This document shows, piece by piece, positions 52,594 through 62,194 of a DNA stretch of 64,000 bases. The translations under genes and the position numbers were made by a program. The notes beneath the pieces were generated by a model. That model saw nothing but the letters and a program-made list of their open reading frames with translations, was not told the origin of the DNA and ran no database searches. The DNA lies in NCBI GenBank assembly GCA_025210655.1, contig JAOARG010000048.1:1-64000 (forward strand). The letters run 5' to 3'. Origin of the DNA: Bacillota bacterium (GTDB taxonomy: Bacteria > Bacillota > Clostridia > Peptostreptococcales > Acidaminobacteraceae). Numbering within the stretch: position 1 is the stretch's first letter; the number at the start of each line of letters is the position of its first letter.

Positions 52594-53304
52594 ATGAAAC
52601 TTATAGAGGAAATAGGTATAGATATAGATAGTAAACAAATTATTTCCATAGTTGGTGCTGGTGGAAAAACAACTACAATGTTTGCCCTAGGGAATGAACT
52701 TAAGGAACATGGTAAGAGGGTTTTACTCACTACAACAACTAAGATTTTAGAGCCAGATGAAAGTCAAAAGCATGATTTGTTTATTGTAAATGAAGATATA
52801 GATATTAATCTTGATTCCCCGTCAGTAGTAGTGGCGGGGAGCAGTTTCTTTAAAAAAGGTAAGCTGGATGGTTTTTCTAAGGAATACCTTAATAATAAAA
52901 TTGAAGAGGATATATTTGATTTTATTATAATAGAAGCGGATGGTGCCAATAGGATGCCCCTTAAGGCTCCAAAAGAAGGTGAGCCTGTTATTCCAGAAAA
53001 GTCAGCTATCACAATAGCATTAGTTGGACTTGATAGTTTAGGAAGCCCTGTAGATGAGGGTTTTGTCCATAGATGGGAAATCTTCAAGGATATAGTTGGA
53101 TGCAAACAGGGAGACTTGGTTTCTCCGGAACATGTGATGAAAATCCTAATGGACGAGAGGGGTATATTTAAAGGAACACCAAAATCAAGTGAGAGGGTCA
53201 TAATTCTTAACAAGGCAATAAATGAAAAAAGAAAGGCACTAGGAGAAGAAATAAAAGGACTCATACATAATGTGAATCCAGAAATAGTGGTTATTATAAG
53301 GTAG
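52594..53304 (+). CDS. yqeC: selenium cofactor biosynthesis protein YqeC
   Basis: About 236 residues with a P-loop IVGAGGKTTTMFAL near the N-terminus and the YqeC hallmarks (LLTTTTKI; ADGANRMPLKAP). YqeC is an accessory factor for selenium-dependent molybdenum hydroxylases. The ATG at 52594 has GAGGAG upstream. Neighbouring genes include a MocA-like transferase 8 bp downstream and yedF, supporting the role. A catalytic mechanism is not known. Confidence 0.85.
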   Translation: MKLIEEIGIDIDSKQIISIVGAGGKTTTMFALGNELKEHGKRVLLTTTTKILEPDESQKHDLFIVNEDIDINLDSPSVVVAGSSFFKKGKLDGFSKEYLNNKIEEDIFDFIIIEADGANRMPLKAPKEGEPVIPEKSAITIALVGLDSLGSPVDEGFVHRWEIFKDIVGCKQGDLVSPEHVMKILMDERGIFKGTPKSSERVIILNKAINEKRKALGEEIKGLIHNVNPEIVVIIR

Positions 53305-53312
53305 GTGATACT

Positions 53313-53903
53313 ATGATTTCTGCAATAGTAATGGCTTCGGGATTTTCCAGAAGGATGAAAAAAAATAAACTCCTTATGGAATTTGATGGTGAAATAGTAA
53401 TAGACAGAACCTTAAAGACAATAAAGAAATCAAAGGTTGGGGAATATATACTTATATATTCAAGTGATGAAGTTAGGGATATAGCAATGGCTAATGGATT
53501 TGACACTTATCACAATTCAAAGGCCCACCTTGGTCAAAGCGAATCTATAAAGCTCGGTGTTGAAGTTGCAAGTAAAGATGCAGAGGGATATATGTTTTTT
53601 GTAGGAGACCAGCCCCTTCTTGATGAGGAAACAATAGATACATTGATCGATACTTTTCTTGATAATAAAGATTCCATAGTTATACCTAAATTTCGTGATA
53701 AGAGAGGGAATCCAGTTATTTTTCCAGCTAGTTTAGGCATTGAACTTTTAAGCCTTGAGGGAGATGTTGGGGGAAGAGATGTGATAAGAAACAATAAGGA
53801 AAAGCTAATAGAAATAAAAGTAGCTAATAGCTATGCAGGTATGGATATAGATACTCCAGAGGCTTATGATGAGTTACTAAGAATTAAGAAGAGTAAATAT
53901 TAA
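53313..53903 (+). CDS. mocA: molybdenum cofactor cytidylyltransferase-like NTP transferase (MocA)
   Basis: A 196-residue nucleotidyltransferase with the MobA/MocA signature MASGFSRRMKKNKLLMEF and VGDQPLLDEETI. MocA-type enzymes join CMP to molybdopterin for hydroxylases. The position directly after yqeC fits a selenium/molybdenum hydroxylase maturation pair. The hydroxylase itself is not in the window. Confidence 0.85.
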   Translation: MISAIVMASGFSRRMKKNKLLMEFDGEIVIDRTLKTIKKSKVGEYILIYSSDEVRDIAMANGFDTYHNSKAHLGQSESIKLGVEVASKDAEGYMFFVGDQPLLDEETIDTLIDTFLDNKDSIVIPKFRDKRGNPVIFPASLGIELLSLEGDVGGRDVIRNNKEKLIEIKVANSYAGMDIDTPEAYDELLRIKKSKY

Positions 53904-53935
53904 AAATAAAAATTCTATAGGGTATGGTGATAATT

Positions 53936-55063
53936 TTGGCTAAGGCAGTAAAGAGAAGAAAGGGTGGAGGACTTCTATCCCTTATCGTTTTAATACTTAT
54001 TGGAGTATTGGTATTCAAGTTTACTTTTATTATGAATAGTGCTATAGGATTTTTAAATTTCAATAAGGAAGCTATAGAAAAAATCAATGTGGTTGAGCTG
54101 GAAGATGTGATAGATTTAAACATGTATGATAGTGATGGAAAAAATTTATATGTTGTAAACAGTTCTAAGCTAGAGAAATACGATGAAAATGGGCAGGTAC
54201 TTTGGCACAAGGACATTGTAAATAACAATATCATACTTAAATCTATGAATGAAGAAACATTTATAGTAGATAAAAATCAAGGTGATATATTCAAAATTGA
54301 TGGGGATGGAAAAATTCTAAACAGCAAGTATGCCCTAGGTAATATTGATAATTTTAAGGTAAATGAAGAGTCTTATTGTTCTTTTCTTTCTACAGATAAG
54401 AAAAAAATAAGTGTACTGAACAGGGATCTTGAAAATGTTACAGAGATTGAAATTAATTCTGGAGATGTTCTTGATTATGATATTTCACGTGAAAATAATA
54501 TTGTAGTTGTGTCGGTATTAGATTTGAATGAGTCATCAGTAATAACAAAAATTGTAGTGTTTGATCTTGATGGAAAAATGGTAGGTGCCTTTAACTACAA
54601 TAATAGAATCCTTTATAAGTTGAATATCAAAGGAGACAAGGTTATTGCACTGGGTGACGATATATTGTTTTCTTTTACTATAAAAGATGGAGACCAATGG
54701 GAGAACAGGATTACAGAAGATCTTGTAGCTCAAGAATTTTTACCTAATGGTGATGTTACCCTGTTCCTAAGGGAAAAGGAAGCTGACCTTGTTGAATCAA
54801 AAATGATAAAAAGTCTTGTGACATATGATGTAGATGGAAATGAAAAATATAGAAGTGAAATAACAGATGACCTTTTAGCTATATATACATTAAATGATAT
54901 TACCGTAGCTACTTTAGACAAGGAATTGTTAATATTCGATGGACAAGGTAAGCTGCTGTCAAGAAAGTCTGTATCTGATAAAATTGATGATCTTAGATGG
55001 ATATCAAAAAATAAATTTGTTGTGAGAAGTGGACAAAATTTGAATTTCTATAAATTAAATTAA
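53936..55063 (+). CDS. DUF5711-like membrane-anchored beta-propeller protein
   Basis: About 375 residues. A basic N-terminus and a transmembrane helix (about 15-35, LSLIVLILIGVLVFKFTFIM) precede a domain of repeated beta strands (LYVVNSSKLEKYDENGQVLWHKD; GDIFKIDGDGKILN) suggesting a propeller outside the cell. The start is a TTG after GGTGA. Function unknown. The next gene encodes CvpA, 11 bp away. A parS-core palindrome lies in the gene. Confidence 0.7.
   Translation: MAKAVKRRKGGGLLSLIVLILIGVLVFKFTFIMNSAIGFLNFNKEAIEKINVVELEDVIDLNMYDSDGKNLYVVNSSKLEKYDENGQVLWHKDIVNNNIILKSMNEETFIVDKNQGDIFKIDGDGKILNSKYALGNIDNFKVNEESYCSFLSTDKKKISVLNRDLENVTEIEINSGDVLDYDISRENNIVVVSVLDLNESSVITKIVVFDLDGKMVGAFNYNNRILYKLNIKGDKVIALGDDILFSFTIKDGDQWENRITEDLVAQEFLPNGDVTLFLREKEADLVESKMIKSLVTYDVDGNEKYRSEITDDLLAIYTLNDITVATLDKELLIFDGQGKLLSRKSVSDKIDDLRWISKNKFVVRSGQNLNFYKLN
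54481..54496. promoter_or_regulatory. second parS-core/NBS-flank hybrid palindrome
   Basis: TATTTCACGTGAAAAT contains the 12-bp parS core TTTCACGTGAAA with TA on the left, as in the rsmG copy. It lies in codons for Asp-Ile-Ser-Arg-Glu. It matches parS at 13 of 16 positions. Confidence 0.35.
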
Positions 55064-55074
55064 GGAGGAATATT

Positions 55075-55743
55075 ATGAATTGGATTGATATTTTTTGCCT
55101 GCTTATTATAGGAATTTCAAGTTTAATAGGGCTTTTTAGAGGATTTATACTGTCTTTCTTTGGAATAGTAAGCTATGTAATTGCATTTTTCTTTACTAGG
55201 GAGTATTATAGTCTATTTGCAAAGTATCTTGCTAAAATGGATTTTGTTGATGGAATAAGGAGCTTCTTTCAAGAAAAACTACAGGGTTTATCTATAAATG
55301 GTGGTAATCTAGACTTTTCACAGATGGATGCAGTACCTAAATTTCTAGGTAGGATTGCAGGGAAAAGTGATATTTTTGAAAAAGCTAATGGGAATCTTGA
55401 TATGGCAAAATTGCAATTAGCAGATTCTATGACTGATACAACAGTTAATGTGATATCATTCATATTACTTTTTATTTTGAGTATACTTATTCTTACTATA
55501 GTGGTAAGATTGCTTGATTCAGTATTTTCTCTTCCTATATTAAAGGAGTTTAACAAACTTGTGGGTCTTGTATTTGGAGGGATCAGAGGAGTGCTTATAG
55601 TTATGGTTATATTTGCACTTGTACCACCAATCGACTCTGTATTTTCTAGTCTTGATATTATAGGAACAATATATTCTTCTAAAGTGGGAGTATATTTTTA
55701 TGAGTATAATTTAGTATATATGATTATTGACCTATTTATTTAG
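55075..55743 (+). CDS. CvpA-family membrane protein
   Basis: A 222-residue protein with about four transmembrane segments and the CvpA start NWIDIFCLLIIGISSLIGLFRGF. CvpA is an integral membrane protein of uncertain role; in Firmicutes it is often near division or envelope genes. AAGGAGG precedes the ATG. Confidence 0.85.
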   Translation: MNWIDIFCLLIIGISSLIGLFRGFILSFFGIVSYVIAFFFTREYYSLFAKYLAKMDFVDGIRSFFQEKLQGLSINGGNLDFSQMDAVPKFLGRIAGKSDIFEKANGNLDMAKLQLADSMTDTTVNVISFILLFILSILILTIVVRLLDSVFSLPILKEFNKLVGLVFGGIRGVLIVMVIFALVPPIDSVFSSLDIIGTIYSSKVGVYFYEYNLVYMIIDLFI

Positions 55744-55764
55744 GTACTTTGAGGAGGTAATGAT

Positions 55765-56349
55765 ATGATAATTAAAGTAGATGCAAGGGGATTAGATTGT
55801 CCAATGCCTGTAATAAAAACTAAAAAGGCATTACAGGAAAGTGAAGAGGTTGTTGCAATAGTTGATAATGAGACAGCAAAAGAAAATGTATCTAAGCTTG
55901 CTAAAAGTATGAATTGTAATATCAATATTAGGGAATCTGAAGGAGATTATTATATTGATATATTCAAGGGTGAAAAGGCTTCAGAAGAACAATTAAATGA
56001 GAAATCAAGTATTCAAGATTTAGTTATTTTTGTTGGAAGTGATAAAATGGGAGTAGGAAGCGACGAATTGGGAGAGGTTCTTATTAAAGGATACTTCTAT
56101 GCACTTACTGAGTGTGAGCCATACCCTAAAAGCATTTTATTTGTAAATTCAGGTGTTAATCTTACAATTGAAGGATCCCCGACTTTAGAAAACTTAAGAA
56201 AGCTTGAAAGCCTTGGGGTTGAAATTCTTTCTTGTGGAACATGCTTAGATTATTATAATATAAAAGATAAGTTGGCAGTTGGTGGAGTTTCAAACATGTA
56301 CACAATCGTTGAAACAATGAACAACGCTAAAAAAGTTATAAGGATGTAG
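55765..56349 (+). CDS. yedF: selenium-metabolism sulfurtransferase-like protein YedF
   Basis: 194 residues: an N-terminal TusA-like domain (VDARGLDCPMPVIKTKKAL, with the active-site Cys in DCPMP) fused to a DsrE-like domain (LVIFVGSDKMGVGSDELG). This fusion is typical of YedF, found in selenium-using bacteria. It is followed by a DUF3343 gene 4 bp later and preceded by yqeC-mocA two genes upstream. Confidence 0.9.
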   Translation: MIIKVDARGLDCPMPVIKTKKALQESEEVVAIVDNETAKENVSKLAKSMNCNINIRESEGDYYIDIFKGEKASEEQLNEKSSIQDLVIFVGSDKMGVGSDELGEVLIKGYFYALTECEPYPKSILFVNSGVNLTIEGSPTLENLRKLESLGVEILSCGTCLDYYNIKDKLAVGGVSNMYTIVETMNNAKKVIRM

Positions 56350-56353
56350 TTGA

Positions 56354-56611
56354 ATGGATAAGATTTTTTATGTTATTGCTTTTGAGTCAACTCATGTAGC
56401 AATAAAGACCGAAAAAGAGCTAATGGATAAGATAAAGATAGAAATGATACCTACACCGAGGGAAATATCAGCAAGTTGTGGTATTTCATTAAAATTTTCT
56501 ACAGAAGATTTAAATGAAATGCTTGAAATTATCCAAGGTTTATCCTATGATTTGGATGTATACAAAATTGATAGGACAGGTGACCAAAAGGTCGCAGAAA
56601 AAATAAGGTAG
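56354..56611 (+). CDS. DUF3343 putative Se/S-carrier protein
   Basis: 85 residues. DUF3343 proteins are small, with a CGIS-type cysteine motif (ASCGISLKF here), and neighbour YedF. They are proposed to carry selenium or sulfur. The ATG lies 4 bases after the yedF stop, without an obvious ribosome-binding site, so translation is probably coupled. Confidence 0.82.
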   Translation: MDKIFYVIAFESTHVAIKTEKELMDKIKIEMIPTPREISASCGISLKFSTEDLNEMLEIIQGLSYDLDVYKIDRTGDQKVAEKIR

Positions 56612-56620
56612 GTGGAGTTT

Positions 56621-56824
56621 ATGCCATTAAATCTGCAAGTAAATGATCAGATAATTACAAAGAAAAACCATCCATGTGGTGGAAATACCTTTGAAATATT
56701 AAGAACAGGTATTGATTTTAGAATCAAATGTACAACATGTGAAAAACAGATTTGGATTACTAGAGCCAATCTTGAAAAAAGAGTTAAGAAAATTGTTAGG
56801 GATGGGGTTGAAGTACCCAAATAA
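56621..56824 (+). CDS. DUF951 zinc-ribbon-like protein
   Basis: About 67 residues. The pattern HPCGG...IKCTTC is the DUF951 cysteine set, probably a metal site. Its function is unknown; the gene is widespread in Firmicutes, often near rpsF or ychF. The ATG at 56621 follows GGTGG. Confidence 0.88.
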   Translation: MPLNLQVNDQIITKKNHPCGGNTFEILRTGIDFRIKCTTCEKQIWITRANLEKRVKKIVRDGVEVPK

Positions 56825-57475
56825 AAAAGGAGCCAAGACGCTCTTAGGCCGCTCGACAAGTCATTCACTTCATTCATTCGACAAGCTGTAATTTGTTTGA
56901 ATAATTCCAAGCCCAGCCGTTGTTAACAACTCGTCCAATGATATTTTTCACGGAGTGAATAAATTAATTTTGAAAAGTAATTAATGAGGAGGCAGTCATT
57001 TTGACTGCCTTTTTCTATTGTTGTTTTTTAAAATGAATATTACATTTTTTGTTTGAATGAAGAGTTTACTTTAGTTGTTCTTGTTGTAGAAGCTATGACA
57101 TCTATAAAGAACGATTTAGCCCTTAAAATAGAAATGAAAGTTTACGTATGTAAGGTAACTAAGATGATTGCTAAGCAATCTTTATACGTTGGAGTAGGAA
57201 CGTACTGCCAACACTACCCATGAACACGGTGAATACTATCCAAGACTTTAGGAGTATTAATCAGCTTTTCTAAAAGAAAAGTAGTAATCCAACAATTTTA
57301 GGCTAATTGCAAAGCAAAAATTAGGCGCGGTATATAATGGAGGCTTTTTGCCCTGCAAAACCATAAATTCAAACTGAATAAAAGCATTTTCAGTTATGAA
57401 TTTACTAGCATGTTTAGGCTATATTAGGCTATATACAAGATTCCATACTTATTTCATGGGTATAAGTTTATCGAG
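56825..57475 (+). other. 650-bp gap without a credible gene
   Basis: The gap begins with AT-poor inverted segments (GCTCTTAGGCCGC) near 56835. A terminator lies at 56990-57015 (AGGCAGTC/GACTGCCT then TTTTT). A structured region of unknown nature (57060-57420) follows, with one hairpin AACTGAA/TTCAGTT at 57376-57399. No RNA family could be assigned with confidence. Confidence 0.6.
56990..57015 (+). terminator. terminator in the DUF951-57485 gap
   Basis: AGGCAGTC (56990-56997) pairs with GACTGCCT (57003-57010), followed by TTTTT. Confidence 0.8.
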
Positions 57476-57484
57476 GTGTATAAT

Positions 57485-58015
57485 ATGAAAAAAACTTTAA
57501 TTGGTCTAATAATATTAATAATGATCCTTGGAGCAGTAACTACATATAGATATAACCTTAAGTACACAAAGGTAATGAATGATATCCAACTTGAAACTTC
57601 TAAAAAAATTGAATCGTTAAGTGGTGAGATTGAAAGGCTTAAGATTAGTTTGGATGAGTATAAGGATCATCATGAGGAGGAGTATGAGCTTAGAAATGTT
57701 TTGGATATTAAGTTTTATGATCTGATGGCTTCTTTGAGAAGTGGTGATGAGGAATCTATAAAGTCTTTTTTTTATAATGATATAGACTATATGGATAATA
57801 GTATTAAGTATACATATGAAGGTGAGTCTTATGAATACAATTTTGATGATGAAGATGTTTTTAGGCAAAGATTTTTCTTCTATGATAGGGAGAGGAATGT
57901 TTTTGAATCTGGTTATGAACTTATAAATACTGATGTTAATGATGTGCTTTACATAACTTATAAGATGGTAAACAAGCAGTGGAAGATTGTTTTTATAAAA
58001 AAAGATATAGGTTAG
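57485..58015 (+). CDS. hypothetical membrane-anchored coiled-coil protein
   Basis: About 176 residues. The N-terminal helix (about 4-20, LIGLIILIMILGAVT) anchors the protein. A coiled coil (about 30-62) and a C-terminal domain of about 100 residues follow, resembling an NTF2-like or SnoaL-type ligand domain in shape only. The ATG at 57485 has GAGGTG upstream. It precedes the rpsF operon and has no recognised family. Confidence 0.65.
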   Translation: MKKTLIGLIILIMILGAVTTYRYNLKYTKVMNDIQLETSKKIESLSGEIERLKISLDEYKDHHEEEYELRNVLDIKFYDLMASLRSGDEESIKSFFYNDIDYMDNSIKYTYEGESYEYNFDDEDVFRQRFFFYDRERNVFESGYELINTDVNDVLYITYKMVNKQWKIVFIKKDIG

Positions 58016-58039
58016 CCTTGAAATGATATATCATTAGTG

Positions 58040-58118
58040 ATATAATCTAGAAGTTGTAGAGATATGACTCTCTGCTCTATGGAAATCCATAGGGCCAAAT
58101 TAGTCCACAGGGAGGTGT
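58040..58118 (+). promoter_or_regulatory. rpsF operon leader, possible S6:S18 binding site
   Basis: A hairpin CTATGG/CCATAG (58076-58091) with a further flanking segment (GGGCC...CCACAGGG) precedes the ribosome-binding site GGAGGTG. Many Firmicutes regulate rpsF through an S6:S18-binding mRNA motif with a CCG bulge; the bulge is not clear here. Confidence 0.35.
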
Positions 58119-58120
58119 AA

Positions 58121-58408
58121 ATGATGAGAAAGTATGAAGTAATTTATATTTTAAGACCAAATCTTGAAGAAGAAAAGAGAAATGAACTTATCGAGAAGTT
58201 CAATGGAATCATCAATAACGATGGTGAAGTTACTAACGTTGATGAGTGGGGTGTTAGAAAATTAGCTTACGAAATCGAGAAGCTTAGAGAAGGTTTCTAC
58301 GTATACGTAAACTTTAATGCTAATGTAACTCTTCCTCAAGAACTTGAAAGAAATTTCAAAATTTCTGATGACGTAATTAGATACATCGTTGTAAATCTTG
58401 AAGACTAA
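58121..58408 (+). CDS. rpsF: 30S ribosomal protein S6
   Basis: A 95-residue S6 with RKYEVIYILRPNLEE at the N-terminus and EWGVRKLAYEIEKLREGFY, the typical core. ATG 58121 or 58124 both suit the GGAGG site. First gene of the conserved rpsF-ssb-rpsR operon. Confidence 0.97.
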   Translation: MMRKYEVIYILRPNLEEEKRNELIEKFNGIINNDGEVTNVDEWGVRKLAYEIEKLREGFYVYVNFNANVTLPQELERNFKISDDVIRYIVVNLED

Positions 58409-58419
58409 GGATTGATTAT

Positions 58420-58881
58420 ATGAATAACGTAACTATGATTGGACGTCTGGCGCAAGATCCAGAATTAAGATTCATCCCAGGTAGTGGGAATGCAGTTGCA
58501 AATTTTTCTTTAGCTGTCGATAGACCGTTTTCGAAAGATAAGACTGCAGATTTCTTCAGAATAGTTGTGTGGGGAAAACAGGCAGAGCTAGTTGCTAAAT
58601 ACTCTGGAAAGGGTAAAAGACTTGCTATAAATGGATACCTACAATCTAGAAGTTATCAAACACAAGCTGGTGACAAGAGGTATGTTACAGAAATAATCGC
58701 CAATAATATTGAAATACTTGAATGGGCAGACAGGGGACAGCAGTCTCAGTCAAATCAACAATCTCAAAATGCTGGTGGATATCAGCAAAAGAGTAGCAGT
58801 GGATTGAATGATTTCGATTCAGTTGATTTTGATCCAAAAGATTTTAATACTATAGAAGACGATGATGATATTCCATTTTAA
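58420..58881 (+). CDS. ssb: single-stranded DNA-binding protein
   Basis: 153 residues: an OB fold ([32 protein letters not shown]), a Gln/Ser/Gly-rich linker and the acidic tail DDDDIPF that recruits partner enzymes. It lies between rpsF and rpsR. Confidence 0.97.
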   Translation: MNNVTMIGRLAQDPELRFIPGSGNAVANFSLAVDRPFSKDKTADFFRIVVWGKQAELVAKYSGKGKRLAINGYLQSRSYQTQAGDKRYVTEIIANNIEILEWADRGQQSQSNQQSQNAGGYQQKSSSGLNDFDSVDFDPKDFNTIEDDDDIPF

Positions 58882-58898
58882 CAAGAGGAGGGAAAGTA

Positions 58899-59123
58899 AT
58901 GGCTATTAGAAGACGTAGAAGAAAAAAAGTTTGTAGTTTTTGTCAAGACAAAAACGCTACTATAGATTACAAAGATACAGCTAAGTTAAGAAGATACCTT
59001 ACTGATAGAGGAAAAATACTTCCTAGAAGAGTATCTGGTAACTGTGCTAAGCACCAAAGAGCTTTAACTATTGCTATCAAGAAAGCAAGAATTATCGCTT
59101 TACTACCATTCGTAAATGACTAG
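58899..59123 (+). CDS. rpsR: 30S ribosomal protein S18
   Basis: 74 residues, basic, with the S18 pattern [22 protein letters not shown] and [18 protein letters not shown] precedes the ATG. The Cys residues of a zinc-type S18 are partly present (CSFC). Confidence 0.97.
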   Translation: MAIRRRRRKKVCSFCQDKNATIDYKDTAKLRRYLTDRGKILPRRVSGNCAKHQRALTIAIKKARIIALLPFVND

Positions 59124-59130
59124 TAGTTAA

Positions 59131-59160
59131 TGGCCGACGATTTATCGTCGGTCTTTTTTG
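59131..59160 (+). terminator. terminator after rpsR
   Basis: GGCCGACGA pairs with TCGTCGGTC (one G-U pair), followed by TTTTTTG. A second smaller hairpin with T-run (AAACTGTG/CACAGTTT, 59190-59212) follows. Confidence 0.85.
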
Positions 59161-59257
59161 TTTTTGTAGAAAAGCCTTCATATATATAGAAACTGTGAAA
59201 ACACAGTTTTTTCTGATATAATGATAACTATGAAACAAGATAAAGGAGTGAAACTTT

Positions 59258-60199
59258 TTGGATAATAGAAATAGGGTACCCGCTATGGTTGAAGGTGCTT
59301 TAATGAGTGCCATAGGTGTGGTCATGATGTTGATGGGTATTTATCTTCCGGTATTCGGATTGATTACAATGCTTATACCTCTACCATTTATAATACTTGG
59401 TGTTAGAAGAGGTCTTAATCATGTTATGCCATCGGTCATAGTAGCGAGTATCATTTCACTGATGCTTACATCTATAAGTAGTGGGCTTACAGTGCTTTTA
59501 CTTGGTGGAGCTAGTGCACTGAGCATATCCTACATGATAAGAAAAAAACAGTCTATGTCAAAGACATTTCTTGTAGGAGCAATAACGACGATATTTTCTG
59601 TAATATTATATATTTCCCTACTAAATATGATATTAGGGATAGATTATTTTCTATTAATGGATGAGTCCCTTGTTGAGTCAGGAAAAATTGTTAAGGGATT
59701 TGTAGGTAATTCTGAATTATCTTCCAGTATACAGGACAATGTAGAAAACTTAAGATTAGCATTTAAATTGTTATTACCATTTGTATTTACAATGATGGGA
59801 TCAGTTGTAGCATTTGTAAATATTCAGATTTCAAGACTGGTTTTAAAAAGAACAGGCTATGAAATAAGTGCTGCAAAGCCTCTTTCACAATTGGTGCTTC
59901 CTGACAATATTCTTATGGGAACTACCATAATACTGATTCTTACTTATTTTGTAGGTCAACTGAATATTGTAAATATGGATACTTTGTTTTTAAATATATT
60001 CAATATATTTGTAATGGTATTCCTTGTTCAAGGGCTTGCGGTTGTTAGCTTTTTCCTTGAAAAATATGTATTTAATAAAGCTGTAAAGGGATTTGTATTG
60101 GCTTTTATTCTGTTTTCAGGAATCTCAATATTTGTAGCATTATTGGGATGGCTTGATGCATTGTTTGATTTTAGAAAAATAAGAATGAAGAGGGTGTAA
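59258..60199 (+). CDS. YybS-family (DUF2232) membrane protein
   Basis: A 313-residue integral membrane protein with about eight hydrophobic segments, typical of YybS/DUF2232, which lies between rpsR and gdpP in many Firmicutes. The role is unknown. The start is a TTG with AAAGGAG upstream. Confidence 0.85.
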   Translation: MDNRNRVPAMVEGALMSAIGVVMMLMGIYLPVFGLITMLIPLPFIILGVRRGLNHVMPSVIVASIISLMLTSISSGLTVLLLGGASALSISYMIRKKQSMSKTFLVGAITTIFSVILYISLLNMILGIDYFLLMDESLVESGKIVKGFVGNSELSSSIQDNVENLRLAFKLLLPFVFTMMGSVVAFVNIQISRLVLKRTGYEISAAKPLSQLVLPDNILMGTTIILILTYFVGQLNIVNMDTLFLNIFNIFVMVFLVQGLAVVSFFLEKYVFNKAVKGFVLAFILFSGISIFVALLGWLDALFDFRKIRMKRV

Positions 60200-60205
60200 A
60201 GTGTT

Positions 60206-62194
60206 ATGGGCAATAGGAAGCTTTTAAAGATGTTCGTTCCCAATACACGGATATATTTATGGATAATTACTTTGCTAGATCTTGTTATCTTCGGATACAA
60301 TATGTATTTAGGAATAGTAGGAATCCTTTTACTTATATATCTGATAGTACACAATTATAAAACTACACATGCCAGAAAAAAATCATGGGAAAAGTATATA
60401 GAATCACTTTCAGCTGATATAGATTCAGCAGCAAGATATGCAATACTCAATCTACCAATTCCCCTAACTTTAATCGATAGTAGTGGAAAGATTTCTTGGT
60501 ATAACTCCAAGTTTTCAGATATGGTAGGAGAAAAGGATATTTTAGATAAGAACATAGAAAAGCTACTTAACAATTTCAACCTAGGTGAATATATATTCAA
60601 AGATGAGCAGAAGCTTATCAAGATGGGTGAAAAAACATATAAGCTTTTATTTAATATAGTAAAGACTGATGAAAATCACGAAGATAGAAATGTAATCATG
60701 CTTTACTGGATTGATTACTCAAACTATACGAAACTTAAAAATTTATACAACGATGAAAAAGTAATAATATCACTTATTCAGATTGACAACTATGACGAAG
60801 TAATGCAGTCTACAAAAGAGGACAAGAGACCTTTTGTAAGATCTGAAATAGACGCCAAGGTAAATCTGTGGGCTACAAGAATGAATGCAATGATAAAAAA
60901 ATACCAGGAAGATAAGTATTTGGTTTCATTTGAAAACAAGTATCTAGAAAATCTTGAACAAAAGAGATTTGCTATTCTTGATGATGTCAGGGAAATAGAT
61001 GCTGGAAATACAATACCTGTTACCTTAAGTATAGGTGTTGGAGCAAAGAGTAAGTCTCTTAGTGAGGCTGAAACATATGCATATTCAGCACTTGAGTTAG
61101 CCTTAGGTCGTGGTGGAGATCAAGCCGTTGTAAGAAAAATATCAAACTTTGATTTTTACGGTGGAAAGGCTAAGGCTGTAGAAAAGAGAAACAGAGTTAA
61201 GGCAAGGGTAATTGCCCATGGTCTTAGACCTCTTATTGATGAATCAGAAAAGGTAATAATTATGGGTCATAAGAATCCTGATATGGATAGCTTTGGTGCC
61301 GCTATTGGTGTGTACAGAGCTGCTCTAAACAGGGGGAAGGATGCCTATATTGTACTTGATTCTGTAAATGAAGCTATTAGCAATGTATATTCTACATTTG
61401 AAGACAATGAAATATATGAATTCATTAATCATGAAGCAGCAAAAGAGCTGATAAATGAGAATACTCTTCTAGTGGTTGTTGACACCCATAGACCGAGTAT
61501 AGTAGAATGTGAAGAACTTCTTAATAGAACTGAAAGAATTGTTTTATTCGATCATCACAGAAGGTCTACAGAATTTATTGAGAATACTCTTCTTAAATAC
61601 GTTGAACCATATGCATCATCAACAAGTGAGCTTGTTACTGAGATACTACAGTATATTAGTAATGAGTCAAAGCTTGAGAAAAAAGAAGCAGAAGCCTTAC
61701 TTGCAGGTATATATGTAGATACTAAAGGATTTACTTTCAAGACAGGTGTAAGAACATTTGAAGCAGCTTCTTATCTAAGAAGATTTGGTGCAGATACAAT
61801 AAATGTAAGACAGTTATTCCAGGATGATATAGAAACCTTTATTACAAAGGCTGAAATAGTACGTTCATCTCAAGTAATTTTTGATGAGATAGCAGTATCA
61901 ATATGTCCTGAGAATGGTAAGAATATTCAGTTGGCCTCAGCACAGGCTGCGGATGAAATGCTTAATATAAAGGGTATAAGTGTATCCTTTGTTATTGGTC
62001 TGAAGGATAATGGAACTGTATTTATCAGTGGACGTTCCTTAGGACAAATAAATGTACAATTAATACTAGAAAAAATTGGTGGGGGAGGTCACCTTACTGT
62101 TGCTGGAGCACAGCTCAAGGATAGTAGCATAAGTGAAGCAAGGGAAAAACTCTTCCATGCCATTGAAGAATATTTTGAGGAAGGTGAAAAGTAA
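60206..62194 (+). CDS. gdpP: cyclic-di-AMP phosphodiesterase GdpP
   Basis: The 662-residue protein has two transmembrane helices (about 15-50), a PAS domain (about 75-130), a degenerate GGDEF domain (about 170-310; the GGDEF motif is lost) and a DHH/DHHA1 phosphodiesterase. The catalytic motifs are [23 protein letters not shown] and [11 protein letters not shown]. It degrades c-di-AMP. The stop overlaps the rplI ATG. Confidence 0.95.
   Translation: MGNRKLLKMFVPNTRIYLWIITLLDLVIFGYNMYLGIVGILLLIYLIVHNYKTTHARKKSWEKYIESLSADIDSAARYAILNLPIPLTLIDSSGKISWYNSKFSDMVGEKDILDKNIEKLLNNFNLGEYIFKDEQKLIKMGEKTYKLLFNIVKTDENHEDRNVIMLYWIDYSNYTKLKNLYNDEKVIISLIQIDNYDEVMQSTKEDKRPFVRSEIDAKVNLWATRMNAMIKKYQEDKYLVSFENKYLENLEQKRFAILDDVREIDAGNTIPVTLSIGVGAKSKSLSEAETYAYSALELALGRGGDQAVVRKISNFDFYGGKAKAVEKRNRVKARVIAHGLRPLIDESEKVIIMGHKNPDMDSFGAAIGVYRAALNRGKDAYIVLDSVNEAISNVYSTFEDNEIYEFINHEAAKELINENTLLVVVDTHRPSIVECEELLNRTERIVLFDHHRRSTEFIENTLLKYVEPYASSTSELVTEILQYISNESKLEKKEAEALLAGIYVDTKGFTFKTGVRTFEAASYLRRFGADTINVRQLFQDDIETFITKAEIVRSSQVIFDEIAVSICPENGKNIQLASAQAADEMLNIKGISVSFVIGLKDNGTVFISGRSLGQINVQLILEKIGGGGHLTVAGAQLKDSSISEAREKLFHAIEEYFEEGEK

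Noticed and set aside
52764-53264. Long open frame on the minus strand opposite yqeC
   Set aside because: It is antisense to a well-supported gene, with Ser/Ile/Leu-rich composition typical of a reversed reading frame and no ribosome-binding site.
57095-57223. Small open frame of 42 codons (start ATG at 57095)
   Set aside because: No ribosome-binding site, no known motif, unusual composition. A random frame of this length is expected in AT-rich DNA.
57185-57240. Resemblance to 5S rRNA (GAGTAGGAACG...GCCAAC and CCCATGAACACGG)
   Set aside because: The two segments are in the wrong order for 5S rRNA (the 3'-end-like motif comes first), and the terminal stem cannot be formed. Probably chance.
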